A stretch of 64,000 bases of DNA from Bacteroidales bacterium (GTDB lineage Bacteria > Bacteroidota > Bacteroidia > Bacteroidales > Bacteroidaceae). A program made the position numbers and the translations under genes. Of this stretch, positions 35,753 through 44,779 are shown one piece after another. The stretch is taken from NCBI GenBank assembly GCA_029218405.1, contig JAQXRG010000103.1, positions 1 through 64,000 on the forward strand. Reading direction: 5' to 3'. The stretch's first letter is position 1; every line of letters begins with the position of its first letter. The notes under the pieces are model-generated. The model did no database searches. It saw only the letters and a list, made by a program, of their open reading frames with translations, and was not told the DNA's origin.

Positions 35753-36907
35753 TCATTTCCGCTCAATGAGCGCGATGACCACCGGCTTCGGTGTCTGAAT
35801 CCGCCGTCCGGTATCCGACAACAGTCCTGTTTCGGCGTTCCGTTCATAGATTTCGATCTCGTCCGTGTCGCGGCAGGCCACCAGCACAAACTTTCCGTTC
35901 GGGGTCAAGGCAAAGTTGCGCGGATGCGCCCCCGTGAGCTGGTAGCCCACCTTGGTCAGCGTACCGTCCTCCGCCTTCACGGCAAACACCGCCACCCCGT
36001 CCGCCTGCAGACGGTTGGAAGCATAGAGAAACTTCCCGTCGGGCGACAAGTGGATGTCCGCACTGCCCTTCGCCCCCACTGTATCGGCCTGGATGCTCTG
36101 CACCTGCCGCAGCGAGGCACCGTCGTAGTCCATCACCACCACGTCCCCCTTCAACTCATTGATGACATAGAGGTGTTTCCCGCTCCCGTCGAAGACCGCA
36201 TGCCGCGGACCTGAACCCGGCGCCAGCTGTACATCGAACGCCTCGGCCGCATTCAGCAACCCTTCGCCCGACGCGTCGATGGGGAACACGTGGATGCAGT
36301 CAGTCCCCAGGTCATTGGCCAACAGGAACTTCCCGTCGGGCGAGAAGTACACACAGTGCAAATGCGGCTGCTCCTGCCGTTCCGCATCGGAGCCCTTCCC
36401 CTCAAAGCGGATGACATTGCCTTCGCCCAACGTCCCGTCCTCATCCACCGGAAACACGGTGATGCTCGCTCCGTTATAGTTCGCCGTCACCACATAATCC
36501 CTGCCCGGACTCAGCGTGATGTTGCACGGAGCCGCTCCATCAGTCGCACTTTCTCCCAAGAACGAAAGCTGTTTCGTCACCGGGTCCAGCAGCAGCGCGT
36601 TTGCGGTCGAGGTCTTCTCCTCGTTCTCGCCCACTGAATACACATGCTGTCCGTCGGGCGCGACCGTCAGGAACGAAGGGTTGCGGATTCCCTTCAGCCC
36701 ACTGCAATAGACCCCTTCCCCCGTCTCCTGGTTCCATTCATATACCTTGATACCTTCCGCGTCCGCTTCCGCATAACTGCCCACCAGCATCAGCAGGGTA
36801 TCTCCACTCATCTTGCCTTCGGCCTCAGCGGCTTTCCTGCCGCCGTTTCCCGAGCACGCCCCGAGCAAGGCTGCGCTCATACACATTGCCAACATCGATT
36901 TTCTCAT
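35753..36907 (-). CDS. Lactonase family beta-propeller lipoprotein (6-phosphogluconolactonase-like)
   Basis: The 384-residue protein has a lipoprotein signal peptide (MRKSMLAMCMSAALLGAC, Cys near residue 18) and then seven-bladed propeller repeats of the lactonase family (GSYAEADAEGIKVYEW, LTVAPDGQHVYSVGEN, HLHCVYFSPDGKFLLAND, PDGKFLYASNRL). Members in Bacteroides are annotated as 6-phosphogluconolactonase, but a lipoprotein would sit outside the cytoplasm, so its substrate is uncertain. ATG 36907 starts the signal peptide; the in-frame TTG at 36925 is less likely. A -7 box lies about 33 bases upstream. Confidence 0.9.
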   Translation of the reverse strand: MRKSMLAMCMSAALLGACSGNGGRKAAEAEGKMSGDTLLMLVGSYAEADAEGIKVYEWNQETGEGVYCSGLKGIRNPSFLTVAPDGQHVYSVGENEEKTSTANALLLDPVTKQLSFLGESATDGAAPCNITLSPGRDYVVTANYNGASITVFPVDEDGTLGEGNVIRFEGKGSDAERQEQPHLHCVYFSPDGKFLLANDLGTDCIHVFPIDASGEGLLNAAEAFDVQLAPGSGPRHAVFDGSGKHLYVINELKGDVVVMDYDGASLRQVQSIQADTVGAKGSADIHLSPDGKFLYASNRLQADGVAVFAVKAEDGTLTKVGYQLTGAHPRNFALTPNGKFVLVACRDTDEIEIYERNAETGLLSDTGRRIQTPKPVVIALIERK

Positions 36908-36939
36908 ACTTAATTGGTTAAACAAATTAAAATACGGCC

Positions 36940-36947
36940 CAAATATA
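36940..36947 (-). promoter_or_regulatory. -7 box for the lactonase gene
   Basis: On the minus strand TATATTTG matches TAnnTTTG. It is 33 bases before the lactonase ATG. The -33 element is weak. It is divergent from and close to the tmRNA promoter. Confidence 0.55.
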
Positions 36948-36966
36948 CGGATTTTCGGGGAAAAAC

Positions 36967-36997
36967 TTGCACGATAAAGGAGAAAAGCCTACTTTTG
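36967..36997 (+). promoter_or_regulatory. Promoter for tmRNA
   Basis: TTG (36967-36969), 20 bases, then TACTTTTG (36990-36997). It lies 26 bases before the mature tmRNA 5' end. Confidence 0.8.
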
Positions 36998-37022
36998 TAC
37001 CCAAAATATGTACGACATCAAT

Positions 37023-37415
37023 GGGGTTGTTTGGTTTTGACAGCGAGAGATGTGGTACGTAAGCATGCAGTGCGTGGTAGGTTGGCACTCTAATCCCAGT
37101 CTTCAAACAATTATCTGGCAACGAATCTTATGCTCTCGCTGCTTAATCGAAGTACAGTAGATTAGCTTTATTTCCGCCACAGTGGTGGAAACGAGACATC
37201 GCCCAAAAGCTCTTGTTCCGAAGCGTTTGAGAAGGCGGTGCAGCAAAATCGGGAATAGTTCCGGCTTCGTCCCGCAGTTGGAATGAGATACAGGGACTAA
37301 GGTGTAAGTGGGTGGCTCTGGTCTTGCTTGCACACGAAAACCGAAGGCAGAGATAAGCATGTAGAAAGCGTATGGCTTCCTTGTTTGGACGAGGGTTCGA
37401 CTCCCTCCAGCTCCA
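37023..37415 (+). ncRNA. ssrA: tmRNA (SsrA)
   Basis: Rescues stalled ribosomes and tags the unfinished proteins. The acceptor stem pairs GGGGTTG (37023-37029) with CAGCTCC (37408-37414), with G-T wobbles. The T-arm GAGGGTTCGACTCCCTC is at 37391-37407. The tag frame reads GNESYALAA from GGC at 37117 to a TAA at 37144-37146, close to the GETNYALAA and GENNYALAA tags I recall for Bacteroidales. The exact resume codon is inferred. CCA is not encoded (ACA follows). A terminator lies just downstream, and a strong promoter upstream. Confidence 0.95.
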
Positions 37416-37425
37416 CAAGTACATG

Positions 37426-37460
37426 AAAGAGCCCGTTGATGGTGTCAGCGGGCTCTTTTC
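37426..37460 (+). terminator. Terminator of tmRNA
   Basis: AAAGAGCCCG (37426-37435) pairs with CGGGCTCTTT (37449-37458) around a 13-base loop, followed by TTCTTC. Confidence 0.88.
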
Positions 37461-37527
37461 TTCTATCTAAACAACTTGAACTTATTCGTGATGTCCTTGT
37501 ACGTCTTGACTGAACCGGTGAGGCATC

Positions 37528-37584
37528 TTGAACGGTGTTCGAATGCCGTTTGAACACTGTTCGAACCGCGTTTAAACGGCGTTT
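37528..37584. repeat. Five 11-bp tandem units with TTGAACGGTGT pattern
   Basis: Units TTGAACGGTGT, TCGAATGCCGT, TTGAACACTGT, TCGAACCGCGT and TTAAACGGCGT follow each other without gaps, then TTTATATCC. The consensus is TYGAACNSYGT. A similar array with the same period and a similar tail (TTTTATCC) occurs at 63681-63717. Confidence 0.8.
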
Positions 37585-37680
37585 ATATCCATAGCATCGG
37601 CAGCGTCTTCGCCTCCCAGCCACCGGTCATTCTCCTGCAAATTTTTCCACCCGATAAGGAGGTCTTTTGATAGAATGTTG

Positions 37681-37688
37681 TAACTTTG
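37681..37688 (+). promoter_or_regulatory. -7 box for the iron alcohol dehydrogenase
   Basis: TAACTTTG matches TAnnTTTG and lies 40 bases before the ATG. No well-spaced -33 element. Confidence 0.55.
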
Positions 37689-37728
37689 TCGCTATAAACT
37701 GTTTCAACACATCATACTATCAATTATC

Positions 37729-38907
37729 ATGAATAACTTCACATTCTACAGTCCCACGGAATTTGTCTTCGGCAGAGAGACAGAGACCCAGGTGGGCAGA
37801 CTCTGCATACGCTATGGTGCACGACGCGTCATGATAGTCTATGGAGGCGGCAGCGTGGTACGCTCCGGTCTTCTGGACCGTGTCAAAGACTCCCTCACGA
37901 GGGAGGGCATCGTATGCTGCGAACTCTCAGGTGTGCAACCCAACCCTGTTGATACGAAAGTCCGCGAAGGACTGGCACTGGCCCAGGAGTTCCAGCCAGA
38001 CTTCCTGCTTCCTGTCGGTGGCGGCTCGGTCATCGATACGGCCAAGGCCATTGCAGTGGGCTACTACTACGAAGGTGACTTTTGGGATTTCTACATCGGA
38101 AAGGCCAAACCCCACCAAGCATTGCCCGTGGGTGTCGTACTCACCATCCCCGCCGCAGGCAGCGAAGGCAGTGGCAACACGGTCATAACGGACACCCGGA
38201 CGAAGGTGAAGACCGGCCTGCGCGAGCCGATGCTCCTGCGCCCCCGATTCGCCGTCATGAACCCGGAGCTGACAATGACACTGCCCGCATGGCAGACTGC
38301 GAGCGGCATTAGCGACATGATGGCGCACATCCTGGAACGCTACCTGAGCAATACGCCCGACGTACAAATCGGCGACCGTCTGGCGGAGGGAATGCTTCTG
38401 GCCATCATGGAGATGGCGGCACGCGTGATGAAAGATCCGCTGGACTATGAGGCTCGCGCCAACATCATGTGGTGTGGCACCATTGCCCACAACGACACTT
38501 GTTCGCTGGGACGGAAGGAGGACTGGTTCAGCCATGCCATGGAGCATGAGGTTTCGGCGGAATACGACGTGACACATGGTGCCGGACTGGCCGTCATCGT
38601 ACCGGCCTTCCTCCTGTATGCATCCCGCCACAACCCTCACAAGGTGGCACAGCTGGCGCACAGAGTGCTCGGAATCGCTGATTCGGGCGACATGGAGGAG
38701 GATGCCCGGCAAGGGGCACTGGCCTTGAAGGCCTGGCTGCACGACGTGCTCAGGATGCCCGTCAACTTCTCTCAGCTCGGCATCCAAGCACCCGACCTGG
38801 AACTGATGAACACTCGCCTGCACAAGCTCAAGGGCGAGGTACTGCATGGATACATGGACCTGGACGCTGCAGCCACGATGGAGATTTATCGCATGGTCAT
38901 GGAATGA
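37729..38907 (+). CDS. Iron-containing alcohol dehydrogenase (YqhD/BdhA-like)
   Basis: Cytoplasmic NAD(P)H-dependent reductase of aldehydes, type III alcohol dehydrogenase. The 392-residue protein has the dinucleotide-binding YGGGSVVRSG and LPVGGGSVIDTAKAIAVG, the TIPAAGSEGSGNTVIT loop, and metal-binding His residues in SDMMAHILERY, FSHAMEHEVSAEYDVTHGAGLAVI. This pattern is closest to the YqhD/butanol dehydrogenase group. The preferred substrate is not known. It is a single gene between its own promoter and a terminator. Confidence 0.93.
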   Translation: MNNFTFYSPTEFVFGRETETQVGRLCIRYGARRVMIVYGGGSVVRSGLLDRVKDSLTREGIVCCELSGVQPNPVDTKVREGLALAQEFQPDFLLPVGGGSVIDTAKAIAVGYYYEGDFWDFYIGKAKPHQALPVGVVLTIPAAGSEGSGNTVITDTRTKVKTGLREPMLLRPRFAVMNPELTMTLPAWQTASGISDMMAHILERYLSNTPDVQIGDRLAEGMLLAIMEMAARVMKDPLDYEARANIMWCGTIAHNDTCSLGRKEDWFSHAMEHEVSAEYDVTHGAGLAVIVPAFLLYASRHNPHKVAQLAHRVLGIADSGDMEEDARQGALALKAWLHDVLRMPVNFSQLGIQAPDLELMNTRLHKLKGEVLHGYMDLDAAATMEIYRMVME

Positions 38908-38926
38908 AAACAATGACAACCCAGTA

Positions 38927-38967
38927 AAAAGTGGTCCGCCCTGACAAGAACAGGACGGACCACTTTT
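38927..38967. terminator. Bidirectional terminator after the alcohol dehydrogenase
   Basis: AAAAGTGGTCCG (38927-38938) pairs with CGGACCACTTTT (38956-38967), with a 17-base loop that can form a small inner CTG/CAG pairing. A and T runs lie inside the outer stem. Confidence 0.85.
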
Positions 38968-39056
38968 CTGTATCGGAAACACATACCGTCCGTACTGCCC
39001 TTCTGCCCGTTGTCGTAGAGACCGTATTAGGTGAAAGGGACAACCGGGCGGCTACA

Positions 39057-39082
39057 GAAAAGGCGGACCCGAAAGTCCGCCT
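39057..39082 (-). terminator. Terminator of the DASS transporter gene
   Basis: On the minus strand an AGGCGGAC/GTCCGCCT stem (39061-39068 with 39075-39082) is followed by TTTTCTG. There is no T run on the plus side. Confidence 0.78.
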
Positions 39083-39121
39083 CTCCAGAAAGGGCCCGTC
39101 CATGCAGGTCCAATAAGATGT

Positions 39122-40636
39122 TTACAGCAGTCCGGCCGAACCGAGCGCAATGAGCATGGAATAGCCCAACACGAGACCGATAAGACCCATGATGATGCCG
39201 ACACGCTCCATGTCCTTCTGCTGAATCATACCCGTAGCATGCGCCAAGGCATTGGGAGGGGTACTGATGGGCAGCACCATGGCCAACGAAGAACCGATAG
39301 CGACACCGATGAGCAGGGTGCTCACGCCACCCACTACCTCCAGGTTCTCGCGGGCACTCATACCAGCAATGGCGAGGATGGGCACCAGCAAGGCAGCGGT
39401 TGCCGTGTGCGAGATGAAGTTGGCCATCATGTAGCAGATGAGGCCGGAGCCGATAATCATCGCTACAGGCGACCAGGTATTGAACGGAATGGACTCAATC
39501 AGGTGCTGCGCCAGACCGGTCTCGTTGAGGGCGACACCGAGGGCGAAGCCACCGGCTACCATCCACAGCACAGACCAGCTGATTTCTTCCAGGTCACGCT
39601 TGGTGATGACACCCGTGATACAGAAGATACCGACCGGAATCATGGCTACAACATTAGAATTGACACCGGTGAACTTGTCGGTCATCCACAACAGGACGGT
39701 GACAGCGAAGGTGATATAGACGACTACAGAACGCCAGTCGCGCTTGGCCTCTCCCTCAATGTTCAAGTGGATGGTCTTCTGCTTGAAGGGGAACATCTTG
39801 AGCAGCAGCAGCCATGCGATGAACAGCACCACAAGGGTGAAAGGCAACATGAAGGCCATCCATTCACCGAAGCCCAGGTTCAGGTTCAGTCCTTCGGGAT
39901 CGTTGAGGTACTTCAGGGCAATGGCGTTGGGAGGTGTGCCGATGGGGGTCGCCATACCGCCCACATTGGCCGCTACCGGAATGGCAAGGGCCAGACCAAT
40001 CTTTCCTTTACCGTCGGCCGGCAAGGCCTTGAGCACCGGAGTGAGGAAGGTCAGCATCATGGCGGCGGTCGCAGTATTGCTGAGGAACATGGAGAAGACG
40101 GCGGTAACGAGGATGAAGCCCAACAGCACGAAGCGGCTCTGGGTGCCGAACGGCTTGAGCATGGTGCGGGCGAGCATCAGGTCAAGGCCGCTCTTGGTAG
40201 CGGAGATAGCGAGGATGAAGCCACCGATGAACAGCATGATGATGGGGTCAGCGAAGCAGTGAAGGATGGACTTGTACTTCACCGACTGGCCCAATGCCTC
40301 GGGAGCGTAACCCTGGACAAAGAACCAGAAACTGCTGTCGGACACGGACAAGAGCAGGAGCACCACCACCATCATGGACGTGGTCCAGGCAGGCACAGCC
40401 TCGAACACCCACATCAGGGTGGCGAAGACAAAGATGGAAATCAATCGCTGTTCGATAACGGTCAGTCCGGCAATGCCGAACGCCTCAATAGGCAACAGCC
40501 ACAATACTAATGCCGTAAGGATGGCAATCGACAGCTTGACAATGCGTCCCGGCAACTTGTTTTCCGACAATCTCCGGGCCTTCTTCAACTCATGATAGGA
40601 TTCGACCAATTGGAATCCATGGAACAGTTTAAACAT
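39122..40636 (-). CDS. DASS (SLC13) family sodium:carboxylate or anion symporter
   Basis: Inner-membrane sodium-coupled importer of dicarboxylates, or possibly sulfate. The 504-residue protein has about 11 hydrophobic segments and the two family signatures: SNTATAAMM in the first repeat and SHTATAALLVP in the second, with the paired TPIGTPPN and ISTPPNALAHATG motifs. These place it with VcINDY-type transporters. The basic N-terminus is cytoplasmic. It is a single gene with its own promoter and terminator. Confidence 0.93.
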   Translation of the reverse strand: MFKLFHGFQLVESYHELKKARRLSENKLPGRIVKLSIAILTALVLWLLPIEAFGIAGLTVIEQRLISIFVFATLMWVFEAVPAWTTSMMVVVLLLLSVSDSSFWFFVQGYAPEALGQSVKYKSILHCFADPIIMLFIGGFILAISATKSGLDLMLARTMLKPFGTQSRFVLLGFILVTAVFSMFLSNTATAAMMLTFLTPVLKALPADGKGKIGLALAIPVAANVGGMATPIGTPPNAIALKYLNDPEGLNLNLGFGEWMAFMLPFTLVVLFIAWLLLLKMFPFKQKTIHLNIEGEAKRDWRSVVVYITFAVTVLLWMTDKFTGVNSNVVAMIPVGIFCITGVITKRDLEEISWSVLWMVAGGFALGVALNETGLAQHLIESIPFNTWSPVAMIIGSGLICYMMANFISHTATAALLVPILAIAGMSARENLEVVGGVSTLLIGVAIGSSLAMVLPISTPPNALAHATGMIQQKDMERVGIIMGLIGLVLGYSMLIALGSAGLL

Positions 40637-40689
40637 AAGGTAAGATTAGAATAAATAAGTAGTAATGTTTATAGCTCTCAAAAACGCGA

Positions 40690-40697
40690 TAAAGATA
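40690..40697 (-). promoter_or_regulatory. -7 box (variant) for the DASS transporter
   Basis: On the minus strand TATCTTTA, one base off TAnnTTTG, lies about 53 bases before the ATG. Confidence 0.45.
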
Positions 40698-40748
40698 CAC
40701 TATTATTTTGATTCTACCTAATTTTCCGGAATTAAGTTGAAAGAAAGT

Positions 40749-42671
40749 TTACTTGAACATTTTCTCTATGTCCTCTTCCTGAATGACCGACAGCACCAGC
40801 TTGCCATCGGGTGTATAGTTGGGCGTAGGCAGCTCAAAGAGACTGTCCACCAAGCTGTTCATCTCTTCATTGGTCAGTACCTGACCGGGCACAATGGCCG
40901 CAGAACGAGCCAAAGAGAGTGCCAGCAGGTGCTGGATCTCTTCTTTCACCTTGCAACCTTTCTCCAGGGCGGTCTGCACCATACCGGTCACCAACGACTC
41001 AGGGTTCAGGCCTTCGATGCCGGCCGGCACTCCGTTGATGGCGTAGGAGCCGCCTCCCAGCGGGCTGAGGTCGAAGCCCAGTGCGGAAAGGTCGTCGAGG
41101 ATGCTCTCCAGCACGGGCACTTCGGCCGGTGAGAAATGCACCATGTCGGGGAAGAGCATCCGCTGTGAGGCGTTCCTGCGGCTGTCCATCTGCCGGCGGT
41201 ACTGCTCGTAGAGGATGGTGGTGTGCGCCCGCTGCTGGTCGATGATCATCAGTCCGGACTTGACGGAGGTCAGGATGTAGCTGCCCTTGTATTGGAAATG
41301 CTGGGTCAACGATGAGGCGGACGCGGCAGACGGTCCCTCACCGAACACATCGCCCACGGCCTGCGGATGGCTCCCCTCGGTGTCGGAAACGGCGGGCATC
41401 TCTTCCTCAAACGCCGGAGGTTCGAGGAGGTCCGTTGAACGAGAGGAGGACGCATGCTCCAGTCCATGGAACAAGGGCTCCCACTCGGTACGGGCAGGGG
41501 AAGGCGAACCTGCCGAAGAGTAGGAAGAAGGCGGCGCTACCGTGGCATTGGCGGCAAACGGATTGTACGTGGGGTCAATGGAAGTGACCGGTGGCCGGGA
41601 AGGCCCCGACTGGTAAGTGGCCAGGTCAAGGGCAGGAATATCGGGCATCCCTTCGGTGTCGAAGTCGATGGAAGGGACCGCGTTGAAGCGTCCTAAGGTC
41701 TCTTTGACTGCCGCAGAGAGAATCTGCCAGATGGCCTGCTCGTTCTCGAACTTGATTTCCGTCTTGGTGGGATGGATATTGACATCAATTTGCGCAGGGT
41801 CCACTTCAAAATACAGGAAATAGGACATCTGCTCCCCTGCGGGAATGAGATGCTCGTAGGCATCCGCCACAGCCCGGTGGAAATAGGGATGACGCATGTA
41901 GCGCCCGTTGACGAAGAAGTACTGACGGGCTCCCTTCTTGCGGGCCGACTCGGGCTTCCCAAGAAAGCCGTGGATGTGGACCATGGTGGTGGTCAGGTCG
42001 AGCGATAGCAGTTCCTGGTTGAGTTTCTTTCCGAACACCCCCATGATGCGCTGCCGCAACTGGATGGCGGGCAAGTGAAGCAGCTCGGTGTCGTTGTGGC
42101 GCAGCGTGAACGTGATGTCGGGATTGACCAAGGCGATGCGCTCGAACTCAGCCAGGATATTGCTCAGTTCGGTCTGGTTGGACTTCAGGAACTTACGACG
42201 GGCCGGGACATTGAAGAACAGGTTCTTCACGCAGAAGTTGCTGCCTTTGGGGCATGCCACTGCCTCCTGGCTCTCGACTTTGGAGCCGGCGATAGAAAGG
42301 GACGTACCCAACTGTCCTGCTTCCTGACAGGTGCGCAGTTCCACCTGGGCCACCGCCGCGATGGAGGCCAGTGCCTCGCCACGGAACCCCATGGTACGGA
42401 GTGCAAAGAGGTCGGCCGCCTCGCGTATCTTCGAGGTGGCATGCCGCTCAAACGCCAAGCGGGCGTCAGTCTCAGACATTCCCTTCCCATCATCAATGAC
42501 CTGGATGCAGGTCTTCCCAGCATCGGTGACCGACACGTCGATACGAGTGGCGCCCGCGTCAATGGCGTTCTCCACCAGCTCCTTCACCACAGAAGCTGGC
42601 CGTTGGATGACTTCGCCCGCCGCTATCTGGTTGGCCACCGCATCGGGCAACAGACGGATGATATCGCTCAT
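40749..42671 (-). CDS. mutL: DNA mismatch repair protein MutL
   Basis: ATPase that links mismatch recognition by MutS to downstream repair. The 640-residue protein has the GHKL ATPase motifs: [44 protein letters not shown] and GTSLSIAG. A low-complexity linker (about 370-450) is followed by the dimerisation domain. The endonuclease motifs of many MutL proteins (DQHAxxE, CPHGRP) are not seen; the equivalent positions read [12 protein letters not shown] and NYTPDGK, so it is probably non-nucleolytic. It ends a minus-strand cluster, 16 bases after the small membrane protein. Confidence 0.95.
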   Translation of the reverse strand: MSDIIRLLPDAVANQIAAGEVIQRPASVVKELVENAIDAGATRIDVSVTDAGKTCIQVIDDGKGMSETDARLAFERHATSKIREAADLFALRTMGFRGEALASIAAVAQVELRTCQEAGQLGTSLSIAGSKVESQEAVACPKGSNFCVKNLFFNVPARRKFLKSNQTELSNILAEFERIALVNPDITFTLRHNDTELLHLPAIQLRQRIMGVFGKKLNQELLSLDLTTTMVHIHGFLGKPESARKKGARQYFFVNGRYMRHPYFHRAVADAYEHLIPAGEQMSYFLYFEVDPAQIDVNIHPTKTEIKFENEQAIWQILSAAVKETLGRFNAVPSIDFDTEGMPDIPALDLATYQSGPSRPPVTSIDPTYNPFAANATVAPPSSYSSAGSPSPARTEWEPLFHGLEHASSSRSTDLLEPPAFEEEMPAVSDTEGSHPQAVGDVFGEGPSAASASSLTQHFQYKGSYILTSVKSGLMIIDQQRAHTTILYEQYRRQMDSRRNASQRMLFPDMVHFSPAEVPVLESILDDLSALGFDLSPLGGGSYAINGVPAGIEGLNPESLVTGMVQTALEKGCKVKEEIQHLLALSLARSAAIVPGQVLTNEEMNSLVDSLFELPTPNYTPDGKLVLSVIQEEDIEKMFK

Positions 42672-42687
42672 GGCTCTCCTCCTTTCC

Positions 42688-42984
42688 TTACAGCGTGAAC
42701 TCGCCGGTGACGAGGTAATGCAAGATGTACATCAGCACCAGAATGGCCACGAAGAGGGTGCCGTAGGTCAATGGCTTGCGCCCGCTCTCTTTCCGTCGCT
42801 TGAGGTAGGTGGTACCTTCCACAAACTTGCCACGGATATCTTCAGGAGTGAATTCCTTCGGCGGCAACATGCCAAGGTCACGCCGGGCGGTCTCTTCAAT
42901 CTTCTGCAGTTTCTCTTTCCGCTCGTCCACGTAGATGTACTCATGATGGTACGCGCGGGGCTTTCTCATGGTAAACATTCCCAT
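42688..42984 (-). CDS. Small conserved protein with one C-terminal membrane helix
   Basis: A 98-residue protein, rich in charged residues ([21 protein letters not shown]) with a C-terminal hydrophobic helix ([20 protein letters not shown]). I recognise it only as a conserved Bacteroidales protein that lies between an OstA-like gene and mutL. Starts at 42984, 42978 or 42969 are all possible. It is on the same strand with short gaps on both sides (19 and 16 bases). The charged part is probably cytoplasmic. No function can be assigned. Confidence 0.72.
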   Translation of the reverse strand: MGMFTMRKPRAYHHEYIYVDERKEKLQKIEETARRDLGMLPPKEFTPEDIRGKFVEGTTYLKRRKESGRKPLTYGTLFVAILVLMYILHYLVTGEFTL

Positions 42985-43003
42985 AGCTGTATTCTCCTTC
43001 TAT

Positions 43004-44767
43004 TTATTCGTTAGTTTCTAATGCTTGTCTCACATTGACGGTCACCGTATCGGCCGGCACCGTCACGCGGACCGAGTCGGGCGTTACGGACACGGCCGGC
43101 TTCGGACGGCTGTCGAACAGGTGCTGGTTGGGCAGTTCGATGGGGCCCCGCACATTCTTCTTCAGCATGTCGCCGGCTTTCTTGTCCTGCCAGCTGAACA
43201 CGTCGGCCTTGCTCCGGGGACGCAGGTAGTCGAACCAGACAAAGTTGCTCAGTTTCCGCTTATCCTTGGGAATCTGCGTCAACGGATAGAGGGTACCGGT
43301 TGATTTGGGGAACATCACCATCTTCTCGATTTTCTGGTTCTCCAAATACACGTCGAGCTGGCTGGTCTCAGACACGTTCATGCCGATGAGGGTACTGTCG
43401 GAATCCATCGGATAATAGACCACCCGTACGGAACCGACCACCTCGGTCTTCCGCATCTGTCCGTCACGGAAATACGCCTTCATTTCCTTGCCGGTGACCT
43501 GGTTGTACATGACGCTGTCAATCTGTTCGACCGATAGGGCCTGGTTGATGATGTGGGCCCAGTCGATGGTACTGTCGTTCATGTAGAGCAGGATACGCTC
43601 GCCCAACAGCTGCTGCTTCTGGTTCCACACCACAGGGTCGTGGTAAAGGGTCAGGCAACTGTCGGCGGACGAGAAGACCAACGAATCGGACACTCCCTGC
43701 ACGTCGGTGCGGTAGAAACGGACCTTGTGGAAGGCCCGCATCTCGCGGTACATGGAGTCGGTACCAAGGTGGAAGGTCTCCATCAGCAAGGTGTCACCGT
43801 GCAGGAACAGGCTGTCGCCCTGCGAGTAGTCCACCGCCAAGGCCCGGCGGGTAGCGAACGCGTACTTGCGGAACTCATTGTAGTAACCATACTCACCACT
43901 CAAGAGATTCTTGTGAAGCGTGTCGGTCAGCAACATGTCGGTGAACGCTTCTCCTACGCCCCGGTTGCGGTCGTAGAACAAGGTGTCGCCCACGAGCTGC
44001 CGCCCGTCGCTTGTAAGGACGGAGCGCTGGTAAAGCCAGGCTTTCCCCGCCTGTGTGTCGTACGTGCCCAGCTCGGAATAGATGTGGTTGGCATCGCTGA
44101 CAATGTCCGACGGACCCACGATATCCGCCACCTTCGTAGCGGTATTGTAGTGCAGGGTGTCGGAAGTCAGGGTAAACTGCGGATTGACCAGCTTGACGTT
44201 GTAGTTGAAGACGGCCTGCTTGGTGGAAGGACTGTACTCGCCCCAGTCGGAGGTCAGCACATTCTCTTCGTCCATCAACGTCCCGCCATCGAAATAGTAG
44301 CCCAGGTTGAAGAGCCGGTCGTAATTGAGACTGTCGGTCAGCAGGGTAGTGTTGCGGTTCTCCATGCGCACGTTGCCCCGCATCTCGGCAATCTGTGTGT
44401 TGCCGTCGTAATACAAGTGGTCTCCATAAAGGAAGAGGGTGTCGCCCTGCTCCATCCGCACGTTGCTGAACGCCTCGAACGAGCTGATCTGGTCGTAATA
44501 GTAGGCGCTGTCGCAATACATGTAGATGCTGTCGTGGCGAAAACGCACATTGCCCACCACCACCTGCGCATCGGGGCGACGGGCGTCCTTCCGCAACACA
44601 TCCGAATGCAGCAGATACACCTTACTCTTGGGCTGCTGCCGCGAACCGGACGGGCCGTTCTTCCGGGCCGTCTGAGCCAGCAGACAAAAGCCGAACAGGC
44701 ACAGGACCCCCATCAGCAGTGTCCTATGCCCGTTGCCTGTTTGCTTTCGCTTCGTTATTTCCTTCAT
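43004..44767 (-). CDS. OstA/LptA-like protein, putative LPS transport
   Basis: The 587-residue protein has an N-terminal signal or membrane segment (TLLMGVLCLFGFCLLAQ) and then repeated OstA/LptA-type beta-strand units (VYLLHSDVLRKD, VVVGNVRFRHDSIYMYCDSAYYYD, LFLYGDHLYYDGNTQIAEMRGNVRM, LTSDTLHYNTATKVADIVG). This is the OstA-like family of Bacteroidetes, thought to bridge LPS across the periplasm with the LptB pump encoded nearby. It is longer than E. coli LptA. A single LPS-bridge role is inferred from the domain. It follows the SurA gene by 12 bases. Confidence 0.88.
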   Translation of the reverse strand: MKEITKRKQTGNGHRTLLMGVLCLFGFCLLAQTARKNGPSGSRQQPKSKVYLLHSDVLRKDARRPDAQVVVGNVRFRHDSIYMYCDSAYYYDQISSFEAFSNVRMEQGDTLFLYGDHLYYDGNTQIAEMRGNVRMENRNTTLLTDSLNYDRLFNLGYYFDGGTLMDEENVLTSDWGEYSPSTKQAVFNYNVKLVNPQFTLTSDTLHYNTATKVADIVGPSDIVSDANHIYSELGTYDTQAGKAWLYQRSVLTSDGRQLVGDTLFYDRNRGVGEAFTDMLLTDTLHKNLLSGEYGYYNEFRKYAFATRRALAVDYSQGDSLFLHGDTLLMETFHLGTDSMYREMRAFHKVRFYRTDVQGVSDSLVFSSADSCLTLYHDPVVWNQKQQLLGERILLYMNDSTIDWAHIINQALSVEQIDSVMYNQVTGKEMKAYFRDGQMRKTEVVGSVRVVYYPMDSDSTLIGMNVSETSQLDVYLENQKIEKMVMFPKSTGTLYPLTQIPKDKRKLSNFVWFDYLRPRSKADVFSWQDKKAGDMLKKNVRGPIELPNQHLFDSRPKPAVSVTPDSVRVTVPADTVTVNVRQALETNE

Positions 44768-44779
44768 AGCGGCTCGGGG

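Larger units (their letters stand above)
37461..37728. other. Intergenic stretch between tmRNA and the alcohol dehydrogenase
   Basis: No gene is seen. It contains the 11-bp repeat array (37528-37584) and a -7 box (37681-37688). A frame on the minus strand here runs through the tmRNA and is spurious. Confidence 0.6.

Noticed and set aside
37297..37623. Minus-strand frames of about 90-110 codons across the tmRNA
   Set aside because: They coincide with the tmRNA and its terminator and have no protein-like features.
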